A DNA stretch of 64,000 nucleotides, taken from Branchiostoma floridae. Taxonomy: Eukaryota > Chordata > Leptocardii > Amphioxiformes > Branchiostomatidae. Under the pieces are notes generated by a model. It was not told where the DNA came from. It did no database searches and worked only from the letters and a program-made list of their open reading frames with translations. The DNA is taken from positions 23,315,406 through 23,379,405 of the forward strand of contig NC_049985.1 of NCBI RefSeq assembly GCF_000003815.2, read 5' to 3'. The position numbers and the translations under genes were made by a program. Of the stretch, positions 45,745 through 56,892 are shown piece by piece. The number at the start of each line of letters is the position of its first letter. Position 1 is the stretch's first letter.

Positions 45745-46165
45745 TCGGCTAGGGCCGTCCCTCGGATAGGACGTTAAATGGAGGTCCCGTGTCTGGGGAG
45801 AGCCATACCCCGGGCACGTTAAAGAACCCGCCACACGTGCCATTGTGTGGTGTGAGTGGTTCAAAACCTACAGTACCTTGGCCGCACCTGGGTCAATTAC
45901 TGTCGTATTGAGGTCACCTGAGTGGCGCCGAATGGCAGCTCGCTCCAGACACTTGCGACAGTCGTATTGAGGTCACCTGAGTGGCGCCGAATGGCAGCTC
46001 GCTCCAGACACTTGCGACAGTCGTATTGAGGTCACCTGAGTGGCACAGAATGGCAGCTCGCTCCAGACCCTTGCGATTTAGCCCCGCGTATTGTAAGCTC
46101 CTCGCAATTCAGCTCCTGGCTGCAAAGAGTGACTAGTCGGCCCACCCAATAGCCAAATTTAAAAA
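45745..46165 (+). repeat. Dispersed repeat copy containing three 59-bp tandem units
   Basis: The stretch GGCCGTCCCTCGGATAGGAC, then ggaggtcccgtgtctgg, recurs at 48716-48985 and, inverted and partial, at about 54885-55080, so it is a dispersed family. Here an internal 59-bp block (gtcgtattgaggtcacctga) is present three times, at 45902, 45961 and 46020, but only once in the other copies. Confidence 0.7.
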
Positions 46166-46239
46166 AAACCAGCCTTGCATGCAGGCACGTTGTATGGCAG
46201 CCTGTTATAAAACTTATAACTATTGGATGACCCGTCACA

Positions 46240-47880
46240 CCTTGCCCATCTTCAGCTATAAGCGCTGTTAAATCTATCTAATGAGGATGCTACCCAGGCT
46301 TTTAGCCAGGCATGCGTCAACACGTCATCTGGACGCACTTTTCTTAGAATAACAAGAAATTTGATGCCCCTGGACGCCCTATACTGGGGACTAAATCCTC
46401 TGACAATCATGAAATTCTGATTGACCAGGGATGCTACCAGGTCATCTGTGGTCACAGTCTTCTACTGTGACATCTGTAACAGTATTTTTGCCTCTTGGGA
46501 TACCTTAGAATGCACTGTTTTAACTCAAAATCATCAAAACTCTACACCATGGAAGGTGGATGCCCCCAGACCCCCCTACAATAGTCACTAACTGCGACTC
46601 ATCAATAAGTTTGGACTCCATATTATAAAATCCTAGCTAAAAGCCTGACGCTACCACAATGCTTTTTTTCCTACACGTTCCAATCTACATGTACGATATA
46701 CTTTTTCTAGGGAAAAACACAGCGTATCATTCCCTGGTTGATATTACATATTCAGTGATACTGACTATTTATTGTTCTTTTCTGAGCAAGCCCATGGTCT
46801 TAGCCATCCTTCTGTTTAACAAATGCACTTTGCAGGTCCACAGCACTTTGTAAAGAGTTGATTGGCCTGTCACAGCACTTAGAAGACAATCCCAGTAAGT
46901 ATGTACTAAGTTGAAGCATTCTGGCATCCATCTTTCTTTAAGTAGCAATTTCAACACATCAATTTCAGCATCAAAGTCGGTACACTCTCCAGGTTTGTTG
47001 TTGAAAACGTTAGGCTGCGTGTCTGCCAATTGTCTGCGGTCTTGTCAGTTAATGGTGTTGTGACGCACTTTCCAGTAGTAGACATCTCAAAGTCTACAAG
47101 TCAGCCCATTGTTGTACATTATAACTACAAAATGTTCCTCAAAACTACATGTAGGTCTACTTGTCCTACGTGCTTAGCTACACGTGCTACATGCAGGTCT
47201 GGAAACATTAGCTCATTATTTTCTATCTTGAAATAAAATAAAAGTGAAATAAAAAAAACGGGACAAGGAACGAAGTTGACAGACTTTATTTGTTATAACA
47301 AATTTATAAGTGTATGCTCCAGCCAATGTACAATGTACAAAGCCAATTGCAATGATTTGTGGCAATTTTGAGACAGATAAATTCTGCATTTTTAACCTTT
47401 GAAGATCAATGATATTTTTTGTTAACTTAAAATTCTCTAAAACTCTATCAGCACCATTTTGCCCATGTCTATATGTTGCAGCTCACCAAGAAATTTGGAC
47501 CCCCTATAATGAAATGATAGCTATCAGCTATCCACTAGTGTCCAGAATGATAAGAAATTGGATGCCTTACACTGGGGAGCAGATCATCTGACAAGAATGA
47601 AATTCTGATTGACCTGGGATGCTACCAGTCTTCAACTGTGACCTCTCGGACAATAATTTTGCCCCTCAGGATATGTTAGAATGTGCTGTCACAGTGTTAA
47701 CTCTGAATTCTCTAAAACTCTGCACTATGGAATATGCCCACGGAATACTCATGCCTACAAAATGTATATCACATGCTGAAACTCACCAAGAAATTTGGAC
47801 CCCCTATAATGAAATACTAGCTACAAGCTATAATAGTCTACAATGGTCTGTGCTGTCCAACTGCTAATCCCACTGTACTG
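46240..47880. repeat. Degenerate dispersed repeats (several copies)
   Basis: Related blocks with caccaagaaatttggacccc and gatgctaccag occur at about 46260-46640, 47440-47640 and 47690-47860 in both orientations, and again near 59460-59620 and 60830-61170. The family is not named. Open frames inside are short. Confidence 0.5.
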
Positions 47881-48715
47881 TCATACAGAAACTACAACGT
47901 ACAAAGTTTAACACTCTGTGAAAAGATCTTAATTATAATTGATACCTGAGTGTCAGTTTCAGGAACTTTCACATAAACATCCTCACATCCAGCCCCATTA
48001 AGCCTATTAAGTACTGTACTAATGGGTGGTTAATGATTAGGTGCGGTTGACCAGTCTCTGATGCTGTAGTATAAGTTGTACTTGTACATGACAGGTAAGG
48101 ACGTTGAAGTGGTGCTCATTCCCACCATTGTTCTGACATGCGAGGGGCACAATGTTCGGCCTGCGGAATAACATGTTGACAGGCTCCCATTGCTTGTAAC
48201 CTGTCAGTACACTTATACTGTTTAACGCACAGTCAGAGGACATGATTTATGGAATGTGAGATGCATACAATAATGCAAGATGCCACAGTAAACAACTTGT
48301 CTTGTAGGTCTTTCTTCTAAATGTTCTTTTCACTTTCTAATTAAAAACAATATTGTCCAAACATCTTCGGAAGCTGGAACTCCCGATAAAAGAGAGAGGA
48401 TATACAACTTAGAAGCCGCTTAATTGCACTCCCCATTTGCCAGTGCATTTCGTGCAATTGTCCGAATGTTGCAAGAAAGCGAAGTTATTAAGCTGGACTG
48501 CACCACCACGAAATTTTGGGATTTCCTGCAATTGTGCAATTAACTGGCTTCTACTGTATTATAACATGTAGTCTTGGCAGCACAGGTCTACATAAAGATC
48601 ACCTGACCAATGTGACCACTTTTTGGTAGTTAAAATCCCTCTAAACAAATTCTAACTGATACAAGCATTAAGAATTCTGACCATTATCATTTAGTGACCA
48701 CCGGTTAACATTGAT

Positions 48716-48985
48716 CAGACCCGTCCCTTGGATGGAACGCTAAATGGAGGTCCAATGTTTGAGGATAGCCACACTCAAGCAAATTGAAGAACCCATCACA
48801 CTTATCAAAAAGAGTAGGGGACCTTCCCGGTGTGAGTGGTTCAAACCTACAGTCCTTGGCCGCACATGGGGCAATTGCTGTCATATTGAGGTCACCTGAG
48901 TTAGCCGCTCCAGACCCTTGCGATTTAGCTCCTCACAATTCAGCCCCTGGCTGCTAGGAGAAAGTAGTCAGCCCACCCAATAACA
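48716..48985 (+). repeat. Second copy of the 45.8-kb dispersed repeat
   Basis: Shares cccgtcccttggatggaac, ggaggtcc, gtgtgagtggttcaaacc and cctggctgc in the same order as 45745-46165, without the 59-bp triplication. Confidence 0.65.
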
Positions 48986-51045
48986 ATATTAATATAACAG
49001 GAGGTCTCTCAATGAGTCGGACTGTATCAATTTGAACTAACCGTGCAGCTATTCAGATACCAGTCTCTTGATAAGTTAATGTGGTCACGGTCACAGTACT
49101 ACAGTATGTTGAACTTTCGGTCCAACATAATCAAAAACAGTATGTGAGATTAAACAGGACTGAAACATAGCTTCTGATATCTTTTCTCACAAATGTTGCC
49201 CAAACACAATGTCAAGAATGCTCCAAGTCCTTAGTGCACAGGTGCAGATGCTGTCAACGAGCAAATCAAAACAACAGCGTATAAACAGAAAAAGTCTGGG
49301 AAATAGTTCTCATACCTCCGGGGGCCAAGTACCTTTCTTAGATAATGAGTCGTTAAACTATATCACTCTAACGACATCCATCACTAATGACAGGCATGTG
49401 TTGTTGTTTTTTGTATATTCAGATTGAAGAGCGTATCATCAAAATGTTCATCGTATTCTTCTCATATTTCAGTCCGATTATTTACATGTAAGCAGTAGTA
49501 GTACTAAAGGTTTCATGTAAGACATGAGACACCTTCAGGGACAAAATATTATCACAGATTGTTATATGGGAGGCAATTATCATTCAATTACAATTTTGAG
49601 AAATACGTGAAGGAACATTGGATAATCATTCTCCTCCTCAACTCTAGTGGTAGGTGTCATATGCTTAATATGTAATTCCTATCTTTTGCCCACAGTGCTC
49701 TACACCCTTACTCGAAGTTGTGCAAAGTATACAACATGATACTTTCAGTATGTCAAGAATTTGTCCAAAATATGACTTTGGGCTGCACTTAGGCCTGGTG
49801 CGAGTGGTATGTACATTTGTATGCCCCGATGACAGATGTGTCCAAACCATGTTTAACAGAGATATAGTTTCCCATAGCAGAGTCACTCCTCCACCTCCCC
49901 AAGTTAAGGCTAATTTCATTCCAGAATCTCAGTGGGTGGTATGGAATTTACATTGGACATTCAGAATCTACAAAAATGTACAACAAATTCCCCATTCATT
50001 TCAGGGTATTGAGTATATAAGGTGTTCTGATCTTTTCTTTTTATTCAAAATCTCTTGTTTTTTTGACCAGACCCTAAAAATTTGACAACAACAGATCATC
50101 GTTTGTCACACACAATTAAAAAGAAATCAAAACAAAATCTAGAAGCTCCAACAATTTTTATTGTCTTTTGATATGAAAACTTTGTATAAATACCTTCAAT
50201 GGATAAATTTTGGATACAAATAGACATAATGCCAAATTAGAGGGATACAAGATTTGTACTCACCCCGCCCCCCCTTTCCAATTTGTTACTTAGGAGTGAA
50301 GACATTTTCTCAATGTCCATCGAAATTGACATATTTATCCCTTAAATTTGTAAGTGAGTAGAGTATGTCAAAAACTAGTGTTATGTTCTTGCTATTATAA
50401 TCAGGAGAAGTAGAAAATAGTGATTGTTGAATTGCTTTCACTCAAAGTTCAGAAGTAGGGCAGCACTAGTACTGAAATGTAAGTAATTTAGCGGAACAGC
50501 AGTGTGCTATGTAAAGGCAAATTCCAACTTCCAACTTCCTTCCGCTTCAACCCAGCCAAGAAATCCCTCGAGGATCCCAGCCGATGATAGATTCTCCGTG
50601 TTTAAATCTTTTATACACTCCCCAAAAAAATTGGAGAAAAAGGTATACCCAATTTTAAGAAAATACCAATTTGAAATTGTTTGAAGTCTTTTCTGAAAAG
50701 CTATATTGCCTATGCCATACATCCTATCATACATATTTACACATACATACATATTCATACTCTTTATCGAGTTGAAGCATTGACAAAGTTCCACTTCCAG
50801 TGTGCTCTATCTTTCATCAGTTTAATGAGGTCCTATCATAATTCCAAATAAATGATTTAGTTTATTTATTCATTCATTTGTTTGTACATTCCTTTGTTCA
50901 TTTGCTTGCTTGCTTGCCTGTCCGTTCATTCATTTATTCATTCATTCAGTTTCATTCATTTAAGTACAGCACAACTGCATGGCTGGATGGTCCTCACAAT
51001 CGTGCCAACCGAATTGTCCTAGTCTTGACTGATATGTAGTTTCAC
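48986..51045. other. No gene recognised
   Basis: A plus-strand open frame at 49720-50085 (121 codons) has no domain features and unusual composition. A loose CATT/ATTC-rich tract lies at 50860-50955. Nothing else is supported. Confidence 0.35.
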
Positions 51046-51050
51046 CACTT

Positions 51051-51437
51051 CAGGGTTCTCCCCAGAATTTTTAGTATAGTGGAGGGGCTGGCAAAAATAA
51101 CCCGCACCAACGCGCTGCGCTTTCATGAAAATTGGGTCATTTTGCAATGACAGAGGGTGTCAAATACTACAAGTATAATATACTGTTGTTATTCCTTTGT
51201 TGTGAAGTGGCAAAACTACTATTGTTTTGATCATTGCTCATTCACAAGTTTTTGCAGACAATGCTGACTGGAAAAGTGATGCCACTTGGTACAAAAATCT
51301 GTGAATTGTCATTAATCTTAGCAAAACTAACAAAGAAAATAGGGAAGAAACACACTAAATTTGAAAAATAGTATAGTGGAGCTGGCTGAGAGTATAGTGG
51401 AGGGCCTCCCTTATTCCACTCTCTGGGGAGAACCCTG
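51051..51437. mobile_element. CAGGG-ended element with 5-bp target duplication (CACTT)
   Basis: Ends CAGGGTTCTCCCCAGA and TCTGGGGAGAACCCTG are perfect inverses, flanked by CACTT on both sides (51046-51050, 51438-51442). 387 bases, non-coding. The termini are hAT-like, but the duplication is 5 bp rather than the usual 8. Confidence 0.85.
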
Positions 51438-51632
51438 CACTTGAAGAACAACCTATCTTCAGCTGCCTGCTCACCCATCTAACATAGCAGACATACCTCC
51501 ACACTTCACCCAGAACACTACATGGTCCAACATCTCCCCTGTCCGACAAATCACTCGCTCTCATTCAGAACCAGGCAAATTCCTCGGATGGCTCTGACTC
51601 TCGCCATGAGGCGTCCCTCTCAGCTGGTCTTA

Positions 51633-52035
51633 TAGGGCCACACTAATTTTATTTACTGTTTCTCGGATTTTTTCAGAAAAAAAATTGGGTCGGTCCTAAA
51701 AAAAAAAATTTTTTTTTAACTTTTCAAAAAGTCGGGGGTAGGAGAGATCGGACAGGAAAACCTAAACTTTCAACATTTATGGGGGTTTCTGGTAGCAAAG
51801 CTCAAAGTTTTAAGAACAATGATAAGTGTACCGTCCAAAATAGGCACGTACAGCTACTGGAATTTGAGGCCCATAGTTAACTTGAGAAAGGAGAAGCAGT
51901 GAAATTTTGTCAACACGAGGTGTCGCCATCAATTTGAAAATAAAGTTTTAGGTTGTTTTTTTTTTTCAAAATAATTCGAAAAAAAAATAAGGTCAAGAAA
52001 TCCGAGAAACAAGAAATAAAACTGGTGTGGCCTTA
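51633..52035. mobile_element. MITE with TAGGGCCACAC ends
   Basis: The left arm (TAGGGCCACACTAATTTTAT ... tgtttctcggat) and right arm (atccgagaaac ... ATAAAACTGGTGTGGCCTTA) are inverted over more than 40 bases. Poly-A/T tracts fill the inside. No coding content. Target duplication uncertain, possibly TTA or TA. Confidence 0.7.
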
Positions 52036-52854
52036 CCAAAAGAAGTTGGTTACCTGTGAAGGTATGTTCACCGTTCCAGGTCACCTATACAAGTCTCTAA
52101 GCAGTACACCTGATTTAATAGCTAAGCATAGTACTTAGGAGGTGACACAGGGAATGCTAACAATTTGATCCAGCGCTTGAGTCCGCTGTCATCACGGGCC
52201 ACTCAAAATGTCATCCCTTCTCGGACTTGAAGCGCACATAGTTTTTCACTTTTAATGGACCCCGGCCGTCAGTAGCCAAGGAAAACCATCAGTACTTAAC
52301 TATAAGTGGATATTTCCAGACATTACTATTGACCATAGGATTTCTTATCACATGTGGTATTGCAAAAATTTAGCCTTTGTCTTGGCAAAGACTTTGCAAG
52401 TTTTGTGCTAGTCTACTCTACATGGACAACTAAAACATGTCCGGAATGTGCTTTCCTTTGTTCAATTATATGAGGAATAGCTGCTCCTATTAAAAAAACT
52501 GTGTATGAGAAGATACTTCAAAACTGACAATACTAACTTGTAATTATATTATTTATTCAAGAAGATCCCTTATTAAGACTTCCAGTCCAAATGAGGAATG
52601 TGGATTCTTGTTCATGTCCAAATATGGCAAAAATGTCCTTTATGCTACTCAAAACAAATACCAGGGAATCCTAACCCCCATACATACCCACGGTATGCTG
52701 GGAGACAAAACTTCTTTTCTGATTCATTTAGCCCCTAGATGAACCACAAATTTTACTAAATGTTGACTCCAATGCAGTTTGTTAAATGCTGTGCATCTTA
52801 TCATCTAGGAAATTGACTTACCTGTTAACTCTTGAAAAAAAATTAATTACTCTG

Positions 52855-53218
52855 CAGGGCTCGAAATTCATTTTTGGGATTAGGTGCACTGGTGCACCCA
52901 GCTTTAAAAAATTGGGTGCACAAAAACTTTTTTGGTTGCACCACTTAAATTTAAGTAATAACCTAATAATAAAACTTAGTTACAAGCTATCAAATTCTTA
53001 AACAAGTACCATGACATTTTTATTATCTTAAATTTTCTAACACTTAGATGTCAAGAATACGATGGATGCTCGTATACATTATGTACTTTGATATCTTTAC
53101 ATACACAAACCTAAGAAAATACTTGGGTGCATCCTGTGCACCCACAGAAAAAGATTGGGTGCACAGCTCCAATTTTGGGTGCACCTGGGTGCACATGCAC
53201 CCAGTATTTCGAGCCCTG
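52855..53218. mobile_element. CAGGG-ended element with 5-bp target duplication (CTCTG)
   Basis: Ends CAGGGCTCGAAAT and ATTTCGAGCCCTG are perfect inverses flanked by CTCTG (52850-52854, 53219-53223). 364 bases. The inside is full of GGTGCAC and GTGCACC steps in both orientations, giving several possible hairpins. Non-coding. Confidence 0.88.
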
Positions 53219-54302
53219 CTCTGAGTTGGCCATAGTTCAATACTCAGCAGAACTGCATATAAAAATCATGACATTATAGCCTGTTCAGATCATGAGATAA
53301 CAAAACCGAAAGCTCTGGTGCAGTACCATTACAAGTCGCTAGGAGTCCCAAATTCTTTTTGAAATCTCATCAAGACCTATGCACCTACCAAATATCAAGA
53401 CACTCCACCTATAGGCATTCTAACAGATCAAGGTGGTTAAAATCAAGACAACCAGCAAAGAAAAATACTCATGAAATCATCACCTTCTTGGCATTGAAGT
53501 TAATTACAGTAAATCTATTGGAAAGTCACACTCAAGGCTAACTGTATACCAGGTAAAAGGAAAAACAATAGGAAGAACATATAACATGTAACTAGTCTTG
53601 TCTTAAAATTGACTCAGTCTATAATAACACCAGGTTCTGCAAAGTACTATCTCTGTGTTTATTCAATCTGAATGAACCTTGGTCACCAACACTTCGCGGG
53701 TCATCAAACAAGTAGAGACAGACATCATCATCAATCTGGAAACTGTTTCTGGACTTTTCAAAACAAGCTTGAATTTGGAGTTCAAAAGAATGTCTTAGGC
53801 TCAGGTTTTCTTCATCAAGGAGAAGTTTAGACAACCATAAGAACATTGCAACTTAGACAACTTGATGAATAGTTTAGGCGATCACAGAAACCTTCTCTGA
53901 CGTAACATCGGGTCTTTGATGTGCCGACTCGAAGTGCAACCTCATTGTTCCGTCTGAAAGGTAACCAATATACCCGACATTGTTTTGTGTCAAGTCAATG
54001 CCACTTTAAAACATGTTTGCGACTGTGCTTTATGCACCCTGAGTCATATTTAATAGCCCGTTCCCTCCCACATGGAACAAAGAGATGCAGGTGGGTTGGA
54101 TAGGGTAAACAGGTGTCAGCCCTGTACATTTAGTGTGTGTGCTAACAGGTGGGATAGTGTAGTAAACAGACTGTTTCAATCAGGCTGTTGCATGTGGCTT
54201 TGATGATAATGTGACTATGGCCAGATGCCATTTTGGTGCTTCAATTAACCATAGCCATGTCCTAAAGGTCAGAGTATGCTTTTATTAGTATAATAGAGAC
54301 TA

Positions 54303-54634
54303 CTCTCACCTCTCAAATAGAAGTACCCCCTGGAATAAAAGTACCCCCAATAAAAGTACCCCCAGGACAAATTTTCGAAATCTAATAAAAGTACCCCCTG
54401 GAATAAAAGTAAACCCCGGAAAAACCCAAACTGAAAACTAAATTGTGTCCATACTACTTCAGTCTGTCCAAGGGAAAGAAGATGATAAGGAGGTAGCTCT
54501 TAATTGATTTATGCCTGAGTACCAGATCAGTTAATTGTATAAATAATGAACAGAATAACTATAGACATCTTGAGGTTACCAGGTGTATTTTGAGGCGGAA
54601 AAAAATAAACATACGTTTATTTGAGAGGTGAGAG
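54303..54634. mobile_element. MITE with CTCTCACCTCTCAAATA ends
   Basis: CTCTCACCTCTCAAATA (54303) and its exact inverse (ending 54634) bound 332 bases. Inside, the 5' third has repeated AATAAAAGTACCCCC units (about five). No coding content. Confidence 0.75.
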
Positions 54635-54714
54635 TTCTTGGCTGCTATAATTATACTTTAATTTGTCAAAGAGAACTCTTAGAGTTTGTCAGCTGAGGCT
54701 AGGTAATAACGTTA

Positions 54715-54850
54715 GGTAGTTCCATTTTAGGCTGAAGACCCCGTTTTACGTCCCTTCCAAAAGATGAAAGCAATCCCTTACAGTTACAACATGTCCGAGC
54801 CGACCCTGGGATCGAACTCAGGGTTGCTAAACCACTAGGCTACAGAATTG
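54715..54850 (-). mobile_element. tRNA-derived SINE head
   Basis: On the minus strand TAGCCTAGTGG (A-box-like) is followed by GAGTTCGATCCCAGG (B box), then a body (gggattgctttcatctttt). There is no acceptor-stem pairing, so it is a SINE and not a tRNA. The 3' limit is not defined. Confidence 0.55.
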
Positions 54851-54884
54851 TATGTCATTTCTATCGTTTGTCTCTAGAATGTAG

Positions 54885-55080
54885 TGTTATTGGGTGGGCC
54901 AACTACTCTCTCTTTGCAGCCAGGGGCTGAATTGCATTAGGAGGGTACAAACAGTGGTACAATACCAGCACGCCCAGATGATAATGATGATGATGATGAA
55001 ATCACAGGAGTGTGGGGTGACTCAGGTGACCTCAATACGACAGTAGTTGCCCAAAGTTCGGCCAAAGGACTGCAGGTTTT
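54885..55080 (-). repeat. Inverted partial copy of the 45.8-kb dispersed repeat
   Basis: Matches in reverse order: attgggtgggcca, cagccaggggctgaatt, caggtgacctcaatacgac and ggactgcaggttttgaa. A (GAT)n-like stretch lies at 54976-54999. Confidence 0.55.
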
Positions 55081-55400
55081 GAAACACTCCCACTGGGAGG
55101 CCCGGGAACCCTTCTATTTTAATAACAGGTGCACGTACTTGTTATGGCAGTTCTTAAAAAGTGCTGGAGGTGTGGCTCTCCTCAAACAATTGGGACTTTC
55201 ATTTAATAGCCCTTGCCAAAACTGAAGTGGGAAAAATTTCGCATTACTTGTGGGAAAAGATACATTGTATTACATGAAGGATTGAAATTCATGTCAGACC
55301 ATGTTCACATAAAGCTTCCTACTGTTTGGTTTCATTTATTTCTTAATGACATTGGGAAGTACTTTGTAACTTCACATCAGCATTGTCCGGATACTGAATG

Positions 55401-56549
55401 AAATCTACTTTCTGAAATTCAGTTAAACGTTAATGGTAACAACTTTATCCTCCATTCCGTATACAATTTCCTACAGATAGGTCACTAGGATGGCTCAAGT
55501 CCAATTTGATAAAGACAAATCAAAGCTGCCAGTGTATAATTATATACAATGTACTTTCTTATCATGTAATTAAATATTTTTGATTATCATTAATGACAGG
55601 ACAGTAAGACAATTTGACAGGGATAAATGGATTACATACATGGAGATATAATTGTGGAATAACTAAAGCCATGACATGAAACAATCAAATTCAGAACCCC
55701 ATGACCTAATATTAAAGGTTTTCTGATGACATTATATTCTGGAAATGGAAAATTGCAATACAAGAAATTAGTAGACTGTACTTTCCTTTTCAACTCATAT
55801 ACATGTATTTCCAAAGTATCGGCTGCCCTGTACAGAAGAGTAACTGTTATAATTGACAATAGGGCTTAATGTAAGGCAGCAACATAACAAAGAAGAGACA
55901 AAGTAATAATAGGTCATAAACTAGTCTTAGACTAGATGTATTTATATATTGCAGCTGAAACATTGTGACCCCTGTGGTCTCATTACTACTACTAGCAAAC
56001 AATACTTGTTTTCCCAAGTTTGTCAAATGTGATGTTAAAAGTCATGTAACTGAGTTACCATCTGAAATTCACAATATCATGATACAAGAAACTTTTAGAA
56101 ATTCAAAATACAAAATGTATCTTTTGAAATCAAAGTAACTTCTTTTTAGGTTTAAATATAAACATTTCAGACAAGCATAGTTACTATATATGTTGTACAT
56201 AATGACTGTATTACCTCTAGGGCTTGTAGATGACAGTTAAAATTTTTTTTAAACTCCAAAAACCTTGCAAATACCTCGAACCAAACTCACCCCATGCACC
56301 CATACCTCTGATCACGCCAGAATGTTAAATAGAGCAGGACAGGGCAAACAGAATTAGAGGGCACTTCACAAATACCACCACTTCAGTCTGAAGTGACAGA
56401 GAAATGTAGCGTTATCAGTCCAGGCACACTCCAGGCTTGTTAGCGTGGTGTGGCTCTAAATTGAACATGGCAGCAGCATGTTCCTTATCAGAGTTAAACC
56501 GTTCTTTCTATCTCTGCCATTTCAACAGTCACACTGGACTGCGACTAAC
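55401..56549. other. No gene recognised
   Basis: AT-rich sequence with short open frames on both strands. Nothing else is supported. Confidence 0.35.
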
Positions 56550-56892
56550 TAAAGCTGAGGGCACCACCCGACCGCTGTACGTGCAATTTGTCCATACGTT
56601 TTTATTGGGGAGGCCACGTCCGCCACGTATTTCTGTAAACATCCAGGCTGTACAGGGTAGGCACGCACTGGCACATACGGGGGGCGAATCTGCAGCCCGA
56701 TGGCACACAAAGTTTTGCCTGCATTTTAAGTTCTACAGCATGTCTGCGTGCTCCAAAATCCGTCGGATTCCCTACGAGTCCGTACGGAGGCTATACTTAC
56801 CACTTACAGATACATGTACCAGAAGAGTGCCCACGTTTTGGCACGTACACAGCACGTATTTGCACGTACGGCGGGTTGTGCCCTTAGCTTTA
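56550..56892. mobile_element. MITE with TAAAGCTGAGGGCAC ends
   Basis: The left end TAAAGCTGAGGGCACCACCC and the right end (ending GGGCACAACCCGCCGTACGT when inverted) agree over about 40 bases with small gaps. The 343-bp inside has many ACGTAC/GTACGT steps. A 171-codon open frame covering it is a by-product of the lack of stops and not a gene. Confidence 0.7.

Larger units (their letters stand above)
39743..45760. other. Upstream region, no gene recognised
   Basis: It holds a fold-back element at 40631-40759, microsatellites at 40775-40839 and 41129-41170, and a second, more decayed fold-back at 42617-42711 of the same TAGCCTGGTATCC family. One ATG-less open frame at 44358-44675 is listed separately. 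No MICU 5' exon could be placed. Confidence 0.35.

Noticed and set aside
49720-50085. 121-codon plus-strand open frame
   Set aside because: No recognisable motif, overlaps an opposite-strand frame of similar size, and no splice or start context stands out.
53619-53846. 75-codon minus-strand frame (LYLFDDPRSVGDQGSF)
   Set aside because: Composition looks protein-like, but there is no convincing acceptor or donor and no known family, so it was not listed.
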